Assembly (NCBI GenBank): GCA_911728435.2
Contig: OU452212.1
Span: 1,928,563 to 1,992,562 of the forward strand
Length of the DNA stretch: 64,000 nt
Direction of reading: 5' to 3'
Source: Apoderus coryli
Taxonomy: Eukaryota; Arthropoda; Insecta; Coleoptera; Attelabidae
In this document: positions 1 through 13,500 of the stretch, piece by piece
Position numbering within the stretch: position 1 is the first letter of the stretch
Layout: every line of letters starts with the position of its first letter
Notes under the pieces: generated by a model
What the model saw: only the letters and a program-made list of their open reading frames with translations
What the model was told of the DNA's origin: nothing
Database searches by the model: none
Position numbers and translations under genes: made by a program

Positions 1-284
1 TAATAAGGATTGGAATCAATGACTGCTATCTTCAATTACAGGCTGGAATACAGCTAAAGAGGTTGAGAAGACTTGAAAATAGAAAGTTTGAGCCTAAAAA
101 TGCAATAGGTACAATGGAAGCTTAATGGTTCGTAGGGTGACTTTATTTCACGTAATATTCTCTTAAATCCTAACCTAGAGAAAAGAAAATGGAACCACAG
201 TAGAGAAGGAATTGAGCGACGAACGTTGGAATTAAATCTCTGGTCTGACATCATCTCGCCATTGGTTACCTATATACCTACGCG

Positions 285-725
285 CGTGGAAATGATCGTT
301 TGAACCTTAAAAACTGATGAGCAACAATAAGATACGAAATAGAATGACTTCTATTTCACCCTGTTTTCGTAGCAGTTACATCACGTTCTCTACCTCTAAT
401 TCCTGATCAGAGACGCACACATGAATTCTGAATTAATTATATTCGTCGTTGGCCCATCGAGCTTGGAAGGACCGTAAACAACGTCGCAAAAATTGACGTG
501 TGACGAACCTTTCGCGATATTCAAATGAAAATGATCGTTTGAACATTAATAACTGATGAGCAACAATAACATACGAAGAATAATGAACTCTATTTCACAG
601 TTTCCCTAGTTTTAGCAGGTACATCAAGTTCTCTATCTCTCAATTAATTACATTCGTCGTTGGCCCACCGAGCTTGTAAGGACCGTAAACAACGTCACAA
701 AATTTGAAGTGTGACAACACCAATG
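285..725. repeat. Tandem duplication, about 240-bp period
   Basis: AATGATCGTTTGAAC and ACTGATGAGCAACAATAA recur at 289 and 531. ATTCGTCGTTGGCCCA, with GGACCGTAAACAACGTC downstream, recurs at 441 and 651. The rest of 1-1830 shows no gene that I recognise. Confidence 0.85.
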
Positions 726-1832
726 AAACACATCATCTTTACGCTGACCATAAATCAGTTTCAAATGATGCTCTCTCCTTTTGATGTCGTCTCTTCACAT
801 CCTCATCGACGCTGCTCTTCAAAAACTTGATGGCCCTCGTAAATGGTACGCCTCCCTTTCGGTCTGTATCTGGGTGTCGTCTGCATATATCTCTGGCCCA
901 TCATTTCAGTAGTTCCTACACTGTCCTTTCAGACAAGCATGCATTTTTGCCTAGTGAGAATCAGATTAGAGTTTCCCATCTCACTGTGTATTCCTGCACC
1001 ACTCTAGATGATCCCTCTTAGTGCTGTTTGCCGTCTCGGTTGAAACGTCTGGGCCTAGATATGTACCTCGAACTTTATGTTACATGTGAACTCCCTGAGG
1101 AACTCCCATCATTTACTTGACATAGACCAGATTTCCTTCCATTTAAGACAACAGCCTTCTAGCCATAAGTTGACGTTGGACGATGAAAACATTTGCTATT
1201 AGAAATGGATTTTTAATTATCAACTCAGCCAGAAATCTAACTGGGCAGTTACTTCACCACGATATGAGGCATTAAAAATGTCTTCTGGTATCTTTTAAAG
1301 AGCAACAACTACTGTGGTTTTTCCAAATCCCTATTGAACATCAATGACAGCCTCAACTCAGAAACTAACTGGTCGCAAATCTTAATCCTTACTTTCGGGA
1401 TTGGGATAAGGTTTGCATAACGCCCGTTTAATTCAATTCAGGGGTGTATTAAATGTAAAATAACTGGAAGAAGTGCTCCATCAGTTTCCATATGAAGCCA
1501 TTTTAAACCCAAAGGCCACTTCTTTATCCTTTTGTTTTGAGGAAAATTATGGTTTACTTCCCCTTGATATTGCACTTGATCTAAAATAATGTTGTCTCAA
1601 CCTTTTTAGACGGGAAAATAGAAGGTTAAACAAGAAAAACAAAATCTAAGCTTTACCTAGATGCTAGTAACAATTTTCACTTCACTTTATTAGTCCTTGC
1701 CCACGTTATTGTTGGTGGGTTCCAGGAAAGCATTTGGAATATCACGAGTTATTTGATGCTTTCACTTTTACAAATAATTTTCGCAGATCATCCAATGCTG
1801 TTTAAACTTTATAGAATGTTGATGATTTAACA

Positions 1833-3714
1833 TACAGGATGATTCACGGTTTAAGGAAATCGAAGCCTATGCTACTTGGTACCATTTACGGAACACCTTG
1901 TATATTTTCTATTCCCTATTCCTTTCTGAGTTTTTTTGATTTTTCAATATGTTTAAATTCGTCTTTCTTGAAATTCTCTCCGTAGCCAGATTGGTCCATA
2001 AAGTTAGTTTAAATTCGTCTTTCTTGAAATTCCCTCCGTAGCCAGATTGGTCCATAAAGTTACAGGGTGATCACAAATGAGTAGTATGAATGGTTGCGAT
2101 CGTGGCTGTGTCCAGAATTTTAAAGGCGTTTCCATAACAACAAGAAATAAAACTGTCTATCTATAAATTGGCGGAAAATTGGTTTCCTATCTCTGATGCC
2201 AATTTTCCGGTTTAGGCTGATAGAAAAACCGTTACTTTGTGGCGGAAAAATTATCTAGAAAGATTGTATTTTGGAATGGAACAAAATGGTTAGAATATTT
2301 GATAATATACAGGGTATTACCCTTGAAAAACTAAGTGTAGTGTCTTTGAAATGACAATTTTTTTTCCAAGCCTACAGAGAAATATTAGCACAAAAATAAA
2401 ATATATGTTTACCTAACATGTGCGGAAAGTAGTACTTTTCCGCACGCGACGATAGTTGCCCGAACGAGCGGAAGTGGAGTTCGGTTATCTGTCAAGTGTG
2501 GAAAAGACACTTTCCGCACGTGTTAGGTACAAGTTTTGCAAAACCAAAGAGTACAAGCAAAACTGTAGAAATAACTCGCAATAACCCCTCATAATGATGG
2601 TAAAAAACTTTTCTTATGTAACTTTATATTAAAAACAGTGCGGTAAAGTAATTTTACAGCACTTAGTGAGGTAATAGTTACTTACGTAATTCGTGGAATA
2701 TGGACATTATTAACGCACGCATGTGAAGTTCACATAAGTGTGTTAATACTTGCTATCACTAATCACGTAAATAACTAATACCGCACTTAGTGCTGTAATA
2801 GTATATTACATAACATGTGCTGTAAATGATACTTTACATGCGAGAGACTAGTTTTTCTATGACTTTGCAGAATCAGAATCCATTTCAGAATTAAAATTTA
2901 AGCAGAAATATTTCACACAGAAGAAAAGGTAATTATGACATTTAAATATTTGACATTTGTGTTTGACATAATTCCATAATAAAAAATAAAAATCCCCAAA
3001 GTGTTATGTAATATTCATTACGTAACACTTATGTAAGATTGAATTTACATGTCACGTTAACAGTTTTGCAATAGACGGCTTAACAAAACAGGAGTAGAAA
3101 AAGTTACTTTTCCGCACATAGGTACTATTTGACACTATTTTCAATATCTTAATGACGTATATGTTCGCACTAGTGCGTTTTTGAATACATTACCGCACTA
3201 GTACGGTAATGAGAATGTTGTGTACCCCACTCAGTGCTGTAAAGTTACTTTTCCACACTGTTTTTAATATAAAGTTACATAAGAAAAGTTTTTTACCATT
3301 ATGGGTCTTTTTTATTTGGTAATAAAGTATTTTAAATTATTGCGTGTTATTTCTACAGTTTTGCCTGTACTCTTTGATTTTGGAAAACTGTAGAAATAAC
3401 TCGCAATAATTTAAAATACGTTCTTACCAAATAAAAAGACCCCTAATGGTAAAAAACTTTTCTTATCTAACTTTATATTAAAAACAGTACGGAAAAGTAA
3501 CTTTACAGCACTGAGGGGAGTACACAACATTCTCATTACCGTACTAGTGCGGTAATGTATTCAAAAACGCACTAGTCATTACGACATTGAAAATAGTGTA
3601 AAATCGTACCTATGACATGACAGTTGTAGATAGAGTAAATTTAAGAATAGGCTCGTATAAAAGTAGTTTAGATTGACGTACTTCAGTAACCAAGTCACCG
3701 TGAATCACCCTGTA
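1833..3714. mobile_element. Palindrome-rich foldback element
   Basis: Ends TACAGGATGATTCACGG and TACAGGGTGATTCACGG (complement at right). Inside, 2413-2528 is bounded by inverted CCTAACA(T/C)GTGCGGAAAGT. 3118-3610 is a second hairpin with roughly 240-bp arms centred near 3365. GTGCGG(A/T)AAAGT and its complement occur many times. A perfect-looking 56-bp doublet lies at 1951-2062. No coding frame is present. Confidence 0.65.
1951..2062. repeat. 56-bp tandem doublet
   Basis: 1951-2006 and 2007-2062 are the same 56-bp unit with a single C/T difference, each ending in CCATAAAGTTA. Confidence 0.95.
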
Positions 3715-4186
3715 CTTTTTCAATAAGATTGTAGCTATATAGATATCGATTATAATGGGGTGTATATTTGATAATTAGTTTTTTTTTTGTTAGTTAAGTT
3801 TATATTGTAAATTAGAACTGATAATTTTTTAAAATTGTATTTATATGATAATATGGTTTTGATAAAATAATGTTAGACATTTCGACGAGGTTATATATTT
3901 AATATATATATTTTTTTGTTTTGTGAATTACCATAGTGTTGATTAAGAAAGGAATAATAAAGGTGTAAAATAAATAAATAACATTTTTTATTCATCGTAA
4001 ATTTTTTTTATTTATTCTTTATGATAGGAGTAGTTAGACCTTTTGGCGTTGAATATAAATTAGAAAATACGTTTTACCACTTCACCAAAACATTTAAATC
4101 TGTCTGTGAGAGGTGACATAGTCACACAGGCCTATGGAAATCTTCTTATAGGGATATGTCAGATCTAAAGTGTTTGGGAATAATGC

Positions 4187-5220
4187 GACCTCTGGTGCAG
4201 TTGAAAAGAAATATCCGTAACAAAATGGCTGCCATGCCAAAGTCTAGATGCGAATCCGTCATACAAATAAATTAGTGTCGGATTACTTTTAAATGACATT
4301 TTCAAGAAGTAAATTCGTAAACTGTTTGTGTCAATAATAAATAAAGATTTTATCTCTGGTGCAATTGAAAAGAATATCCGTAACAAAATGGCTGCTATTC
4401 CAGAGTCTTATAATAAAGGGACAGGAAGGACTATAATAGCAACAGATGTGCGAACAGAATGGTTGTTGCATATGGCGGACTAGTATATCCGTTTTCGCAG
4501 TGGCGCAGAGCCATAAATATTATTAAGCAATAACAAATATTTCTTGAATTCATCACCATTTTATATACAACATATTTTCAATCTGATGGAAGTCTGAGAA
4601 CTGAGAAAAACAATAACTTATTTATTACCGTTTAAATAAAATGAATTTTGTGTACATATTTCTAAATTTTTCGTCATTTACCGTATTTTTATATACATAA
4701 TTTATTCGCGTGGTAAAATAACAGTTTTAGAAAATCTAAAATGAATCCAGAACCTTTGAATATAAGACTGAACTCTATGTTTTATTTACACAGCAAATAT
4801 TCCTAATTTTAACCTGTTCTACGCCAATGACCAAGCCCAAGCCCTCTTTTGATGGTTAACCTTTAAATGTCATTGAAAAAATATGACTTTACCTTTTGAT
4901 TAAAATTACTTACTAGTGAAACGTTCGCTTATATTCGCTAATGAAAAGACTCAAAACTGCAAAAAACCGTAAAACATCCAGCTTTGCTTATACATATCAC
5001 AACGACCAACCAAAACAATGACACATGTGGTTGCTCAACATGGCCGTTTTCGTCGCATATTCTATTGATCACGGTCAGCGCAAAGCTCTTTCATGTCACT
5101 TTATATTCAAATCCCAGAATGTCCATGCTAAGCTGTCATACAATGAATGCCGTCAGCGTGTCGGATTGCTTTAAAATGACAATTTTAAGAGGTAAATTCG
5201 AAAACTCTCTACGACAAAAA
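4187..5220. repeat. Dispersed repeat copies in a gene-free stretch
   Basis: TATCCGTAACAAAATGGCTGC occurs at about 4213 and 4375. A unit with GTGTCGGATT(A/G)CTTT and AAATGACA...AAATTCG occurs at 4276 and 5156. The stretch 3715-6730 has no recognised gene; it is AT-rich with a short (AAT)n tract near 6135. Confidence 0.6.
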
Positions 5221-5464
5221 AAAAGTCGTCCTCGTGCGTTTTTAGACCTCTACAGTGAAGGTAAGGATAATCAGGGACAATTTAGGGAACTTAAAAACTA
5301 TTGAGTAGCTATGACAATAAATTTAAAAGCCTTTTTCGATGAATCATCTGTTTTCAGAGGACTTTCAAAATTATTAGCTAGGGAAATTTAAACATCAACC
5401 TGTTTCTCGTGGCGAGTTGATGAATCAGCAAATATTTCTTGTATCTATGTGAAATGAAAGTCAC

Positions 5465-5500
5465 AACATGTTTCGCAGCCTCAGGCTTCATCATCAGTGG
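5465..5500 (-). ncRNA. Hammerhead-like hairpin motif, copy a
   Basis: Minus strand: CTGATGA (5497-5491), one extra T, a short hairpin with AGCC/GGCT pairing, then GAAAC and ATGT. This resembles a hammerhead ribozyme core, except for the extra U after CUGAUGA. Self-cleavage is not shown. Confidence 0.4.
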
Positions 5501-6745
5501 TTATTCATAATATTTTAGAGAAGCCAAATTGCGGTACTTACTTTGTTAGTTCATGTTGCGTTTGTAAGCCAAATATTGCTTCTTTTGGTCTAAAAATATG
5601 AATTCACTATTGGACCATCTTTTGCTACTCCTATATTGATTGATTTCAAGATGTAAATGTAGAATACTCTGCTTCAATCTTACAAGAGCAATCAGGAAAA
5701 AAAAACAGGAGGCTAATTGACGAAAACTGTCTTGCACAATAAGAGTGGTGCTTCTCTGGCTGCCCTGCACAAAGTGGGTTTCGATATTATAAATCACCCA
5801 CCATCAGTGGTAAGAAATTTACGAGCCGTGAATAAATGAAGGAATCAGTTTCGGCGATAGACTCAACCTTTTTTATGCAGATATCAACAAATTAATTGAT
5901 AAATCTGACTGTATTAGGGTGGTGTTGATATTTTCTACTATCCCCTATTCCACGGAATTAAAGACGCCCCTTCGTAAATACAATATTGTGGGTAGGTACT
6001 TACATTTTATTTTTTTAATTAGTTATAATAAATTTAAGCACATGGGCCCCACTTACCGCCCTTAATTTTGGGTCTAAATAATAAACCACTTTTAATTAAT
6101 ATCACAATTTATTATTATTTAAATTAATCCATTATATTAATAATAATAATAATAGCGTAATAAATACGTTACGAAATATGGAATTTCCATATTATATTTT
6201 ACGTTAATTTTTCAATAAATTAATAAATACATTTTTTTTTTTTTGAACAAGAACAAGACACTGGCATAGTTCGCAATCACAGACATGCCCTTATAGATAA
6301 TACTTTTCATTGAGTAACCAAAAATTAAATGCTAATTAAATTAAAAAGTAATGCAAGCATGAAATTTGGCATTTTGTAAAGTGCTTGTGACAACATTTTT
6401 AGCTGTCCATACCATATGCAATACATTTTTGCACGAAAACTTATTATTATTACGTAGTTTGTACCTACTTTATGCAAAATAAATGATTTATTATTTTGAG
6501 ATCGTTATTAGCACGAACGTCACGATTTGAAAGCGCATTTTCTTACGTTGCTGTTGAAATTTTTAATCATGTAGGTATAGTGTTTCTAAAGTTAGTTTAA
6601 AATTATATAAAAAACCACACCTCGATATCCCTTTGTAATGTCAATATACCGACCGCAGCCGTCCATAGGCGCACCCTTTTAACTTTCCATAACAATACAT
6701 GCCCTACCATATTTAAAAAATCCCTTTTCCACCCGTAATAGATAG

Positions 6746-7298
6746 AAAACAGATAAGAAATGTTTGTAATAACCTAGTTTTCTTATTTGTTTGAGGAAAA
6801 CTCATGTGTCTAATTATTTTAATCGGAATGAAATGAACAAGCCAGGGAAATGTTTATTTTTAAATTGAGAAATAAAATAAAAAACAATGACCAAACAATA
6901 AAACAGTTTTAACAATGTGGAACAAAGTAAAAAACAATTTAATAAACATTACGATTATAATTATTCACTGTTGCAATATTAGCCGAAATGACCCACTGAC
7001 AATCAGAAATTCGATTACACATTTGAACATTCGTCAATAAAAGTGTATTGAGGCAGATGGATTTCATTTTGAACATCTTTTATAATCGAAATGTTCATTA
7101 AATTGTTTTTTACTTTGTTCCATATTGTTCCACATTGTTAAAACTGTTTTATTGTTCGGTTGTTGTTATTTATTTTATGAATAAACATTGCCCTGGCTTG
7201 TTCATTTCATTGCGATTAAAATAATTAGACCCATGAGTTTTCCTCAAACAAATAAGAAAACTAGGTTATTACAAACATTTTTATCTGTTTTCTTCACA
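6746..7298. mobile_element. Foldback element with about 220-bp arms
   Basis: GAAAACAGATAAGAAATGTTTGTAATAACCTAG...CAATTTAATAAACATT (left arm) reappears complemented at about 7090-7298. The loop is near 120 bp. Small indels separate the arms. No coding content. Confidence 0.8.
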
Positions 7299-7559
7299 TT
7301 TTTTACTTAGTGCCTACCTAATAAAATTACCCACGAGCCGCCACTGATTGGTAGTTGTGCTTTATCGGGTCAGTGACCTCCCAAGCAGTCGATATAGTGA
7401 ATTGTTGTTTGCTCGGCGTACTACCAACGAAAACTAGATGTCGCCAAACACATTCTTTTACTAATTTTCTTGTTTAAATTCCACATTAAGTCTTCGCCAT
7501 ACCATATGATGTCTATCTGATTATATTTAGACTAATCTGAGAAAATATCACGTTGCCAA

Positions 7560-8640
7560 AAATTATTTGTTTAATTCATATAATTATTTGCAAACTCTAA
7601 TCCTTTTTTATCGATTAATCATTAACCCAATACTTTTTCCAGTCACTGTAGATATTTTTATTACTGTCGGTATGATTTATTATACGTCTTATATACGAGG
7701 GAGAAATGTATCAAAAAACGCTGCATTCGATGCCCTTTTATATTTTAAAAGAGGCATGGGAACGGATAGCCCCGGTAGAATGGTTATATTTATATATTTT
7801 ACATTTACTTTGGATACACTATACCTACATTCTGGTAAGTTTAAAAAGGCTACTGGGATCTTGCCTACGTTTGAGTGGGAAAGGATCAGTGTAACTTTGT
7901 GTGAGGCTTCGCGAACAATTCCTATTGGATTTGTCTAGTAATTTTGCATGTTTATTGTATTGTTACCAGTGACCCTTACATCAGATGGTAATAATTTAGT
8001 CTACGAACCAATTTAAGGCTACCGAGGTGCTGCGACTAATGTCTATATTGCGTACGGTTTGAACAAGCTATTTCATGTTTTTTTTATTTAATCTATGGAT
8101 GGTTTGTGCCTTATCCAAAAATGATTTGGCTATCACAGTGAACTGATAAATTGTTAGGATCTGAGCCAACAACAAAGGTGACAAAAGCTATATCAGTTTT
8201 CCATATATTTTCGATTTTCTCAGTTTTGCCAGAATTTAACAGAGATCTAAGCATGAGAAGCCAAAGAGGACTAAGTCGAACCACTGGTATTCTTCAAAGC
8301 ACTATTTTAAGAGTAATTAAAACGGGATCACTGACTGCCTTTTCATTTCCAACTGGTTTAGGATTTATGGGCCGATGTCTTGTTTTACTCGACGTGGGAT
8401 TGTATCGCCCAGAAACCATACACTTTCTGGATTTTTTCTTTAGAGAATCACGTTTTGCCGAGCAAGACCGCAAAATGGACGTTAGGGACGGGCAAATTTG
8501 TTGTTTATGTCAAACTTGTGTGAATGAGTTCATGGTCTTTCCAAGCTCCCAGCTCTGCTTCTCTTCCTATACCCTTCTCTTTCTACCCTTACGTATAGCT
8601 GTGAGTCTTGGACCACTTATCGGAGGAATTTAATTGCTAG
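7560..8640 (+). other. Unrecognised open stretches
   Basis: Frames at 7567-7938 (123 aa) and 8151-8633 (160 aa) lack a recognisable domain, a family motif or clear splice partners. Their composition is hydrophobic and phenylalanine-rich, as AT-rich noncoding DNA often gives. Possibly mobile-element debris. I do not call a gene. Confidence 0.2.
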
Positions 8641-8759
8641 AGAAGTACCATCATGTATTAGATTAGAAGAATTCCTCTCTTAACCAATTAAACACTTAGA
8701 CAGAATCAATTATACACATAAAACATAGTACAAGCAAAACAAACAAAAGAGAGCCACTA

Positions 8760-10050
8760 ACTAAGATACAAATTTGTTATCAATCATCAACCAAGTAATT
8801 CCTTACTGCTGTTTTGTATCTGAAACCTGTAAATTTCTTTATATCACTAGACAGAGAATTGTACATTTGTGAGATGCAGAATCTCATATAGGGCTGAAGA
8901 ATGCATTGGCTTATTATACAAATAACTAGGAATGCCCAATTTTATTATTTTATAAAATAGGACCATCATATGCAGGCGTCGTCGTTCTCTCATTCCCACA
9001 ACTAAACGCAGACATGAATATTGCATAAGTTGAATGCGTCGTACATCTGAGCTCACGAGGCAAGGACTATAGAATCAGCATAGTTAAATATAAGTTTTAA
9101 ATTAACAAATGCTTTTTTAATGCATGCACTTACATGGCATTGGAATCTTAAGTCATTATCAATGAGAACGCCCAAGCTCTTTGCACTCCCCGAACAAGCA
9201 AGATCGACCCCTTCTATTGTAACAGAGAACAGACCAGTGGCAATGCGTCGTGCACTCTGAGGACTCAGCAACATTGACTGAGACTTACACGGATTGATCT
9301 CTAGGCCATGGTTACTGGAAACTACACTTAATTTTTGAAGATCAGCGTTTATTGCATCTTTGGCGTTATTTAAATTAGAAGAATCGAATGAGTAATAAAT
9401 TTGCGTGTTATCCGCGTACATACAGACCAAAAATTTCACGCAAAACTAAGCAGCCAGTCATAAAGTACATATTTTAAAATTATTGTTATTTGTACAGGGT
9501 GGCTCATCTCATCAGGGTGAACCAAACTTATGTTTTTTTAAATGGAAAGCTCTATTTATTATTTCACAATTTCATTGGTTTAGACTTGAAATTAATCATA
9601 CCAAAATTTTAGAAAATTATACAGAGTGGTTCAAAAGTTATCACTAAGTATTATATGCAAAACATGGCGAATTCTAAGGCTTCTATACTGGAACTGAAAT
9701 AATTTAAACTCTGCTTCTTACGGGCATAGCTTTTTGATAGTTGCCAACTTTTAGAAAAAGATAATTGTTAGTCTATAGTGCAAAACCTCTATACAGGATG
9801 AGTCCAAACTCAAATTTGCGTTTTACTCGAATTTTCCAAATGAAACACCCTGTATATAATATCAAAAACTGAAAGGAAAATTGATAAGCTTTTATTCTTA
9901 TATAGCCTTTCTTATACCTAAAGCTATAAGTTTTTAAGATATTTTCATTTATGAAAGAGGAAGTTGTTCTGGGGGCATTTCAGAATCGCGAGAAGCAAGT
10001 CGTGGTTGATGCGATCAAAGGCCTTGGTATAGTCTAGAAAGAAGAACAAT
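8760..10050 (-). pseudogene. Decayed non-LTR reverse transcriptase (CR1/Jockey-like)
   Basis: RT motif A FFLDYTKAFDRINHDLL reads from about 10045 to 9990. The YADNTQIYYSF box (YADD changed to YADN), KSLGVLIDNDLRF and downstream thumb follow at 9439-9053. A frameshift near 9056 leads to QLMQYSCLRLVVG and the C-terminal FRYKTAVRNYLVDD end near 8780. The stretch between motif A and the YADD box is replaced by noncoding sequence with ACAGGGTG-type ends (9494-9860). Not functional. Confidence 0.7.
9494..9860. repeat. Insert with ACAGGGTG-type ends
   Basis: It begins TACAGGGTGGCTC and ends ACACCCTGTATA, with further TACAGAGTGG (9619) and TACAGGATG (9795) inside. It separates the RT motifs at 9439 and 9990, so it probably inserted into that retroelement. 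Confidence 0.5.
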
Positions 10051-10550
10051 TTAATAATAATAATAATGAAAGAATTTTACTGCAACAATTTTTTTTACAT
10101 TTGCAACAGGGAAAGTTTCAGTTCTGGTTAGTTTTTGCACCTTTGTTGCTGGCCCATATTCCAACAATTTCTGATTTCATTGACATTTATTTTTAAATCA
10201 ACATAATATGAACATTTCCCTTATTTTTTTGTGAAGTGAAAAAATATTTTTAGAAACTAATTGGCATTTAATTTAATGTAAAAAAAAAAAATCGTTCTTC
10301 TAACAATTATTGTAATAATAAATATTATTTCTTGTTTTAACCACTAATTAATACTTAATTATTAACAATGAATTTCAACGACTATTTGTTTAATTTATAA
10401 ATTTTTTTTTGGGTTGTATTTTTCGTACTAAAACATTTAATGGCACAGACTAAGAGCGCTAAAACTCTAGGGTCATGATTATTATTATTTTTTTCATGAA
10501 ATTAACATTAATTTTTGCTAACTGTTGGGGCAAAATTAACATAATTATCT

Positions 10551-13500
10551 TTATAAAATGAAGAAACATAACGAATACATGATGGCTGCGGATAGGACAC
10601 CGGCGATAGGGACAGTTACTACCCAAGCGGATATGATATTCCTGAAAACAAAAACAGGTTAATATAGTTAATAATAATAATAATAACTCTTTATTGTTTA
10701 ACAGGTGACAACCCAATTACAAGACAACTGCTATGAATATAATATTATATAGTAAACACAAATAATAATAATAAATTTACAAAAGTAATAAACTGAAGGT
10801 GACAGTAGCAAAAATACAATACAAACATATAGGATCGTATGGATATATTTCACTGAGCAAGTACATGGAATCTATTGAATCATTCCCCCCAGAACATTCC
10901 TAAAATCACGCTTAAATCTGTTGGGATTCTCATTGAAGTAATTAATGCTAGTATAGATAGAATAAGTATTACAGAAATTACATGCTTTGAAGATGGGAGC
11001 TCTTGTTTCATAATTTGCGTGCACCGGAGGTACTCTGAAGAAATAGGCACTTCTCGAATTGAACTGCGGAATATTAAACCGCAACATCTCCAACAATTGG
11101 GAACAGGCTATAAGACCATAAATCAGACCAAATATAAAACACTGAGAGGAAAAATGCCTACGCATCTCCAGCGATTGAAAATCAAATCTCTCTAACAGCA
11201 AACGATGGTCGTATCCCCGGGCGGGAAACCGACCATCAATCTTGAAGGCTAGTCGTTTGAGGAATTTTCGTTGAACATTTTCGAGAGAGTTAACATAAAC
11301 TCCATATATTGGAGACCAAGCAATGACAGCATATTCAAGCCTTGATCTTACCATTGCGTTGTACAACAGTATAAGACAATCAGTATTGTTAAATGAGTTC
11401 GTGGTTCTAAAAATGAATCCTAGACATTTGAGCGCCCTTTTCTTTGTTTCGGAAACATGATAATTAAAAGTTAATTCGCTATCAATGAACACACCAAGAT
11501 CTTTAATAACAGTGCCTTTATCAAGAGCAGCGCCAGAGAGTCTGTAATTGTAAGAAACAGTGCGGCGCCTTCTTGTGTATGTTATATATTTGCATTTATC
11601 GATGTTTAAATAAAGCTTATTCACAGTACACCAATCCTCAAGCATATTCAGATCTCTCTGTAGTACATCACAGTCATCTTCGGAGTGAACAGCTCTGAAT
11701 AGTTTAAGATCATCTGCAAAAAGTAAATAACTGCTAGAAAGGTATCATCTGCGTAACGAAGATTATTTATTATGTTTCCGTTGATCTTCATGCCTGCAGT
11801 TGTATTCTCGAGAGCTTCGTTGAACACCGCCTCAGAGTAGAGGTTAAACAGCAAGGGAGACAATACACATCCTTGTCGCTCGCCTCTTCTTATTTCTATC
11901 TCCTCTGATGTGGACCCTTTGATTTTGTTTGATGCCAGTAAAGTGATCTTTAGATCTTGTGCGTCGATCCCGGTAGATTTTAGGATGTTGATCATTTTTT
12001 GATGTGACACACAGTCAAAAGCTTTTTTATAGTCAATAAAGCATGCGAATACATCGGCATTCATGTCCCTACATCTCTGAGTCAGTACATTCAAAGAGAA
12101 AAGAGCTTCTCGGATTCCCATTCCGTTTCTAAAGCCAAATTGCGAACGATCAACCAGATTCTCACACTTTCTGTATATACGTGTTACGTGTATGGATGAT
12201 CCGTAAGAATATCTTCAAGGCGTAGGACATCAAACTAAGCATGCGGTACTCGTCACATTGTGATGCATTGTTCTTCTTTGGCAGAGTGACAAAAGTGGAT
12301 TTCAGCCAGTCCGAGGGTATTTTTCCGACTCTGTACATTCGGTTGAATATTGTGGTAATGAGATTTAGACCAACCTCGTCCTCGGCAGCTGCGAGTTTAA
12401 AGGTTTCTGCGTGCAAATTGTCAGGACCAACCGTTCCGTTCTTTTGAAGTTTAACTTCTTCCTTGGTACTACCAATATGTGCTTTTTCCATGCAAAATTA
12501 AAAATATACATAGGTATCTATAGAAAAACCTTATAGTGATTAATAGTTAATTAATTTCATCATCATCAAATACAGGGTGGTCTACATGAAACTAACAGGT
12601 TCAATTAAAAATTCGCCTAATATTATGAATATGTGCATTTTCCACGAAAACGTCCATAGTTACCCATAGGAAAGTATTAGAATATTTGACAGATAATTAC
12701 TTTGTGCATCTGATTTAGACCTCATATACCGGGTGTTCCATTTGACATAAACAAGTTATTTAGAATTAAACTTCACGTTCATATAACTTATATTATTGGA
12801 CACCCTGTATTTAGTATTGGGGGTTTTTATATTTGGCGTAACAAGTTATCAGTGGGTATATTTATCAGCCTAGAGTGGCTTAAAAAGAACAAACGAATAG
12901 GTGTGAATTTTTTCATTCAAATTATGTCTATATTTCAATAAAAATTAGGTTCAGGTGAGATGTACTTTACAGTATGAAGCTGACAACCCTCCTCCAAAGC
13001 CCCTTTTCTGGAACTGGAAGTTGCTGTTTTAATTAGTAAACCTGCACAATGTTAAAAAATGGGTGATTAATTGTTTTTGACTGGATGATAATTTTTTTAA
13101 TATTTACTTACCTAAATAAGCTCCAATCAACGCCTTTCTTCGACGTACTGAAATAACCAACAAAAACAACAGAACCAACCTTGCAATGCGTAGTTGAAAT
13201 GGGAATGCCAATTTTACTAGCTAATAATACTGTGAATGCTGCACCAATTTCTATCGTAAACCCACTGGAAATAGAAATTAATATTACCAATTCAATAATG
13301 TTACTAAAGATTCGTTCAATAAATCGACAGAATAATTACAGACACAGATGGCCTCCCTTCGTCCCCACCGTCTCCAACACCGGCAAGTGTCAGAGGAGCA
13401 TGCGCAACGACTCGAGGATACCTTCCTTCTTCATACTACTACCTAAGACAAGAGGGACTGGGAAAGGAACTTACACACCAGCAACCTTAAGAGGTGTTAA

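Noticed and set aside
4984..5304. 106-aa frame on the plus strand
   Set aside because: No domain, low coding quality, and it overlaps a dispersed repeat also found at 4276.
10875..11195. 106-aa plus-strand frame (and its twin at 61658-61981)
   Set aside because: It appears in both Jockey-like copies because it is antisense to the same conserved RT C-terminus, not because it is a separate gene.
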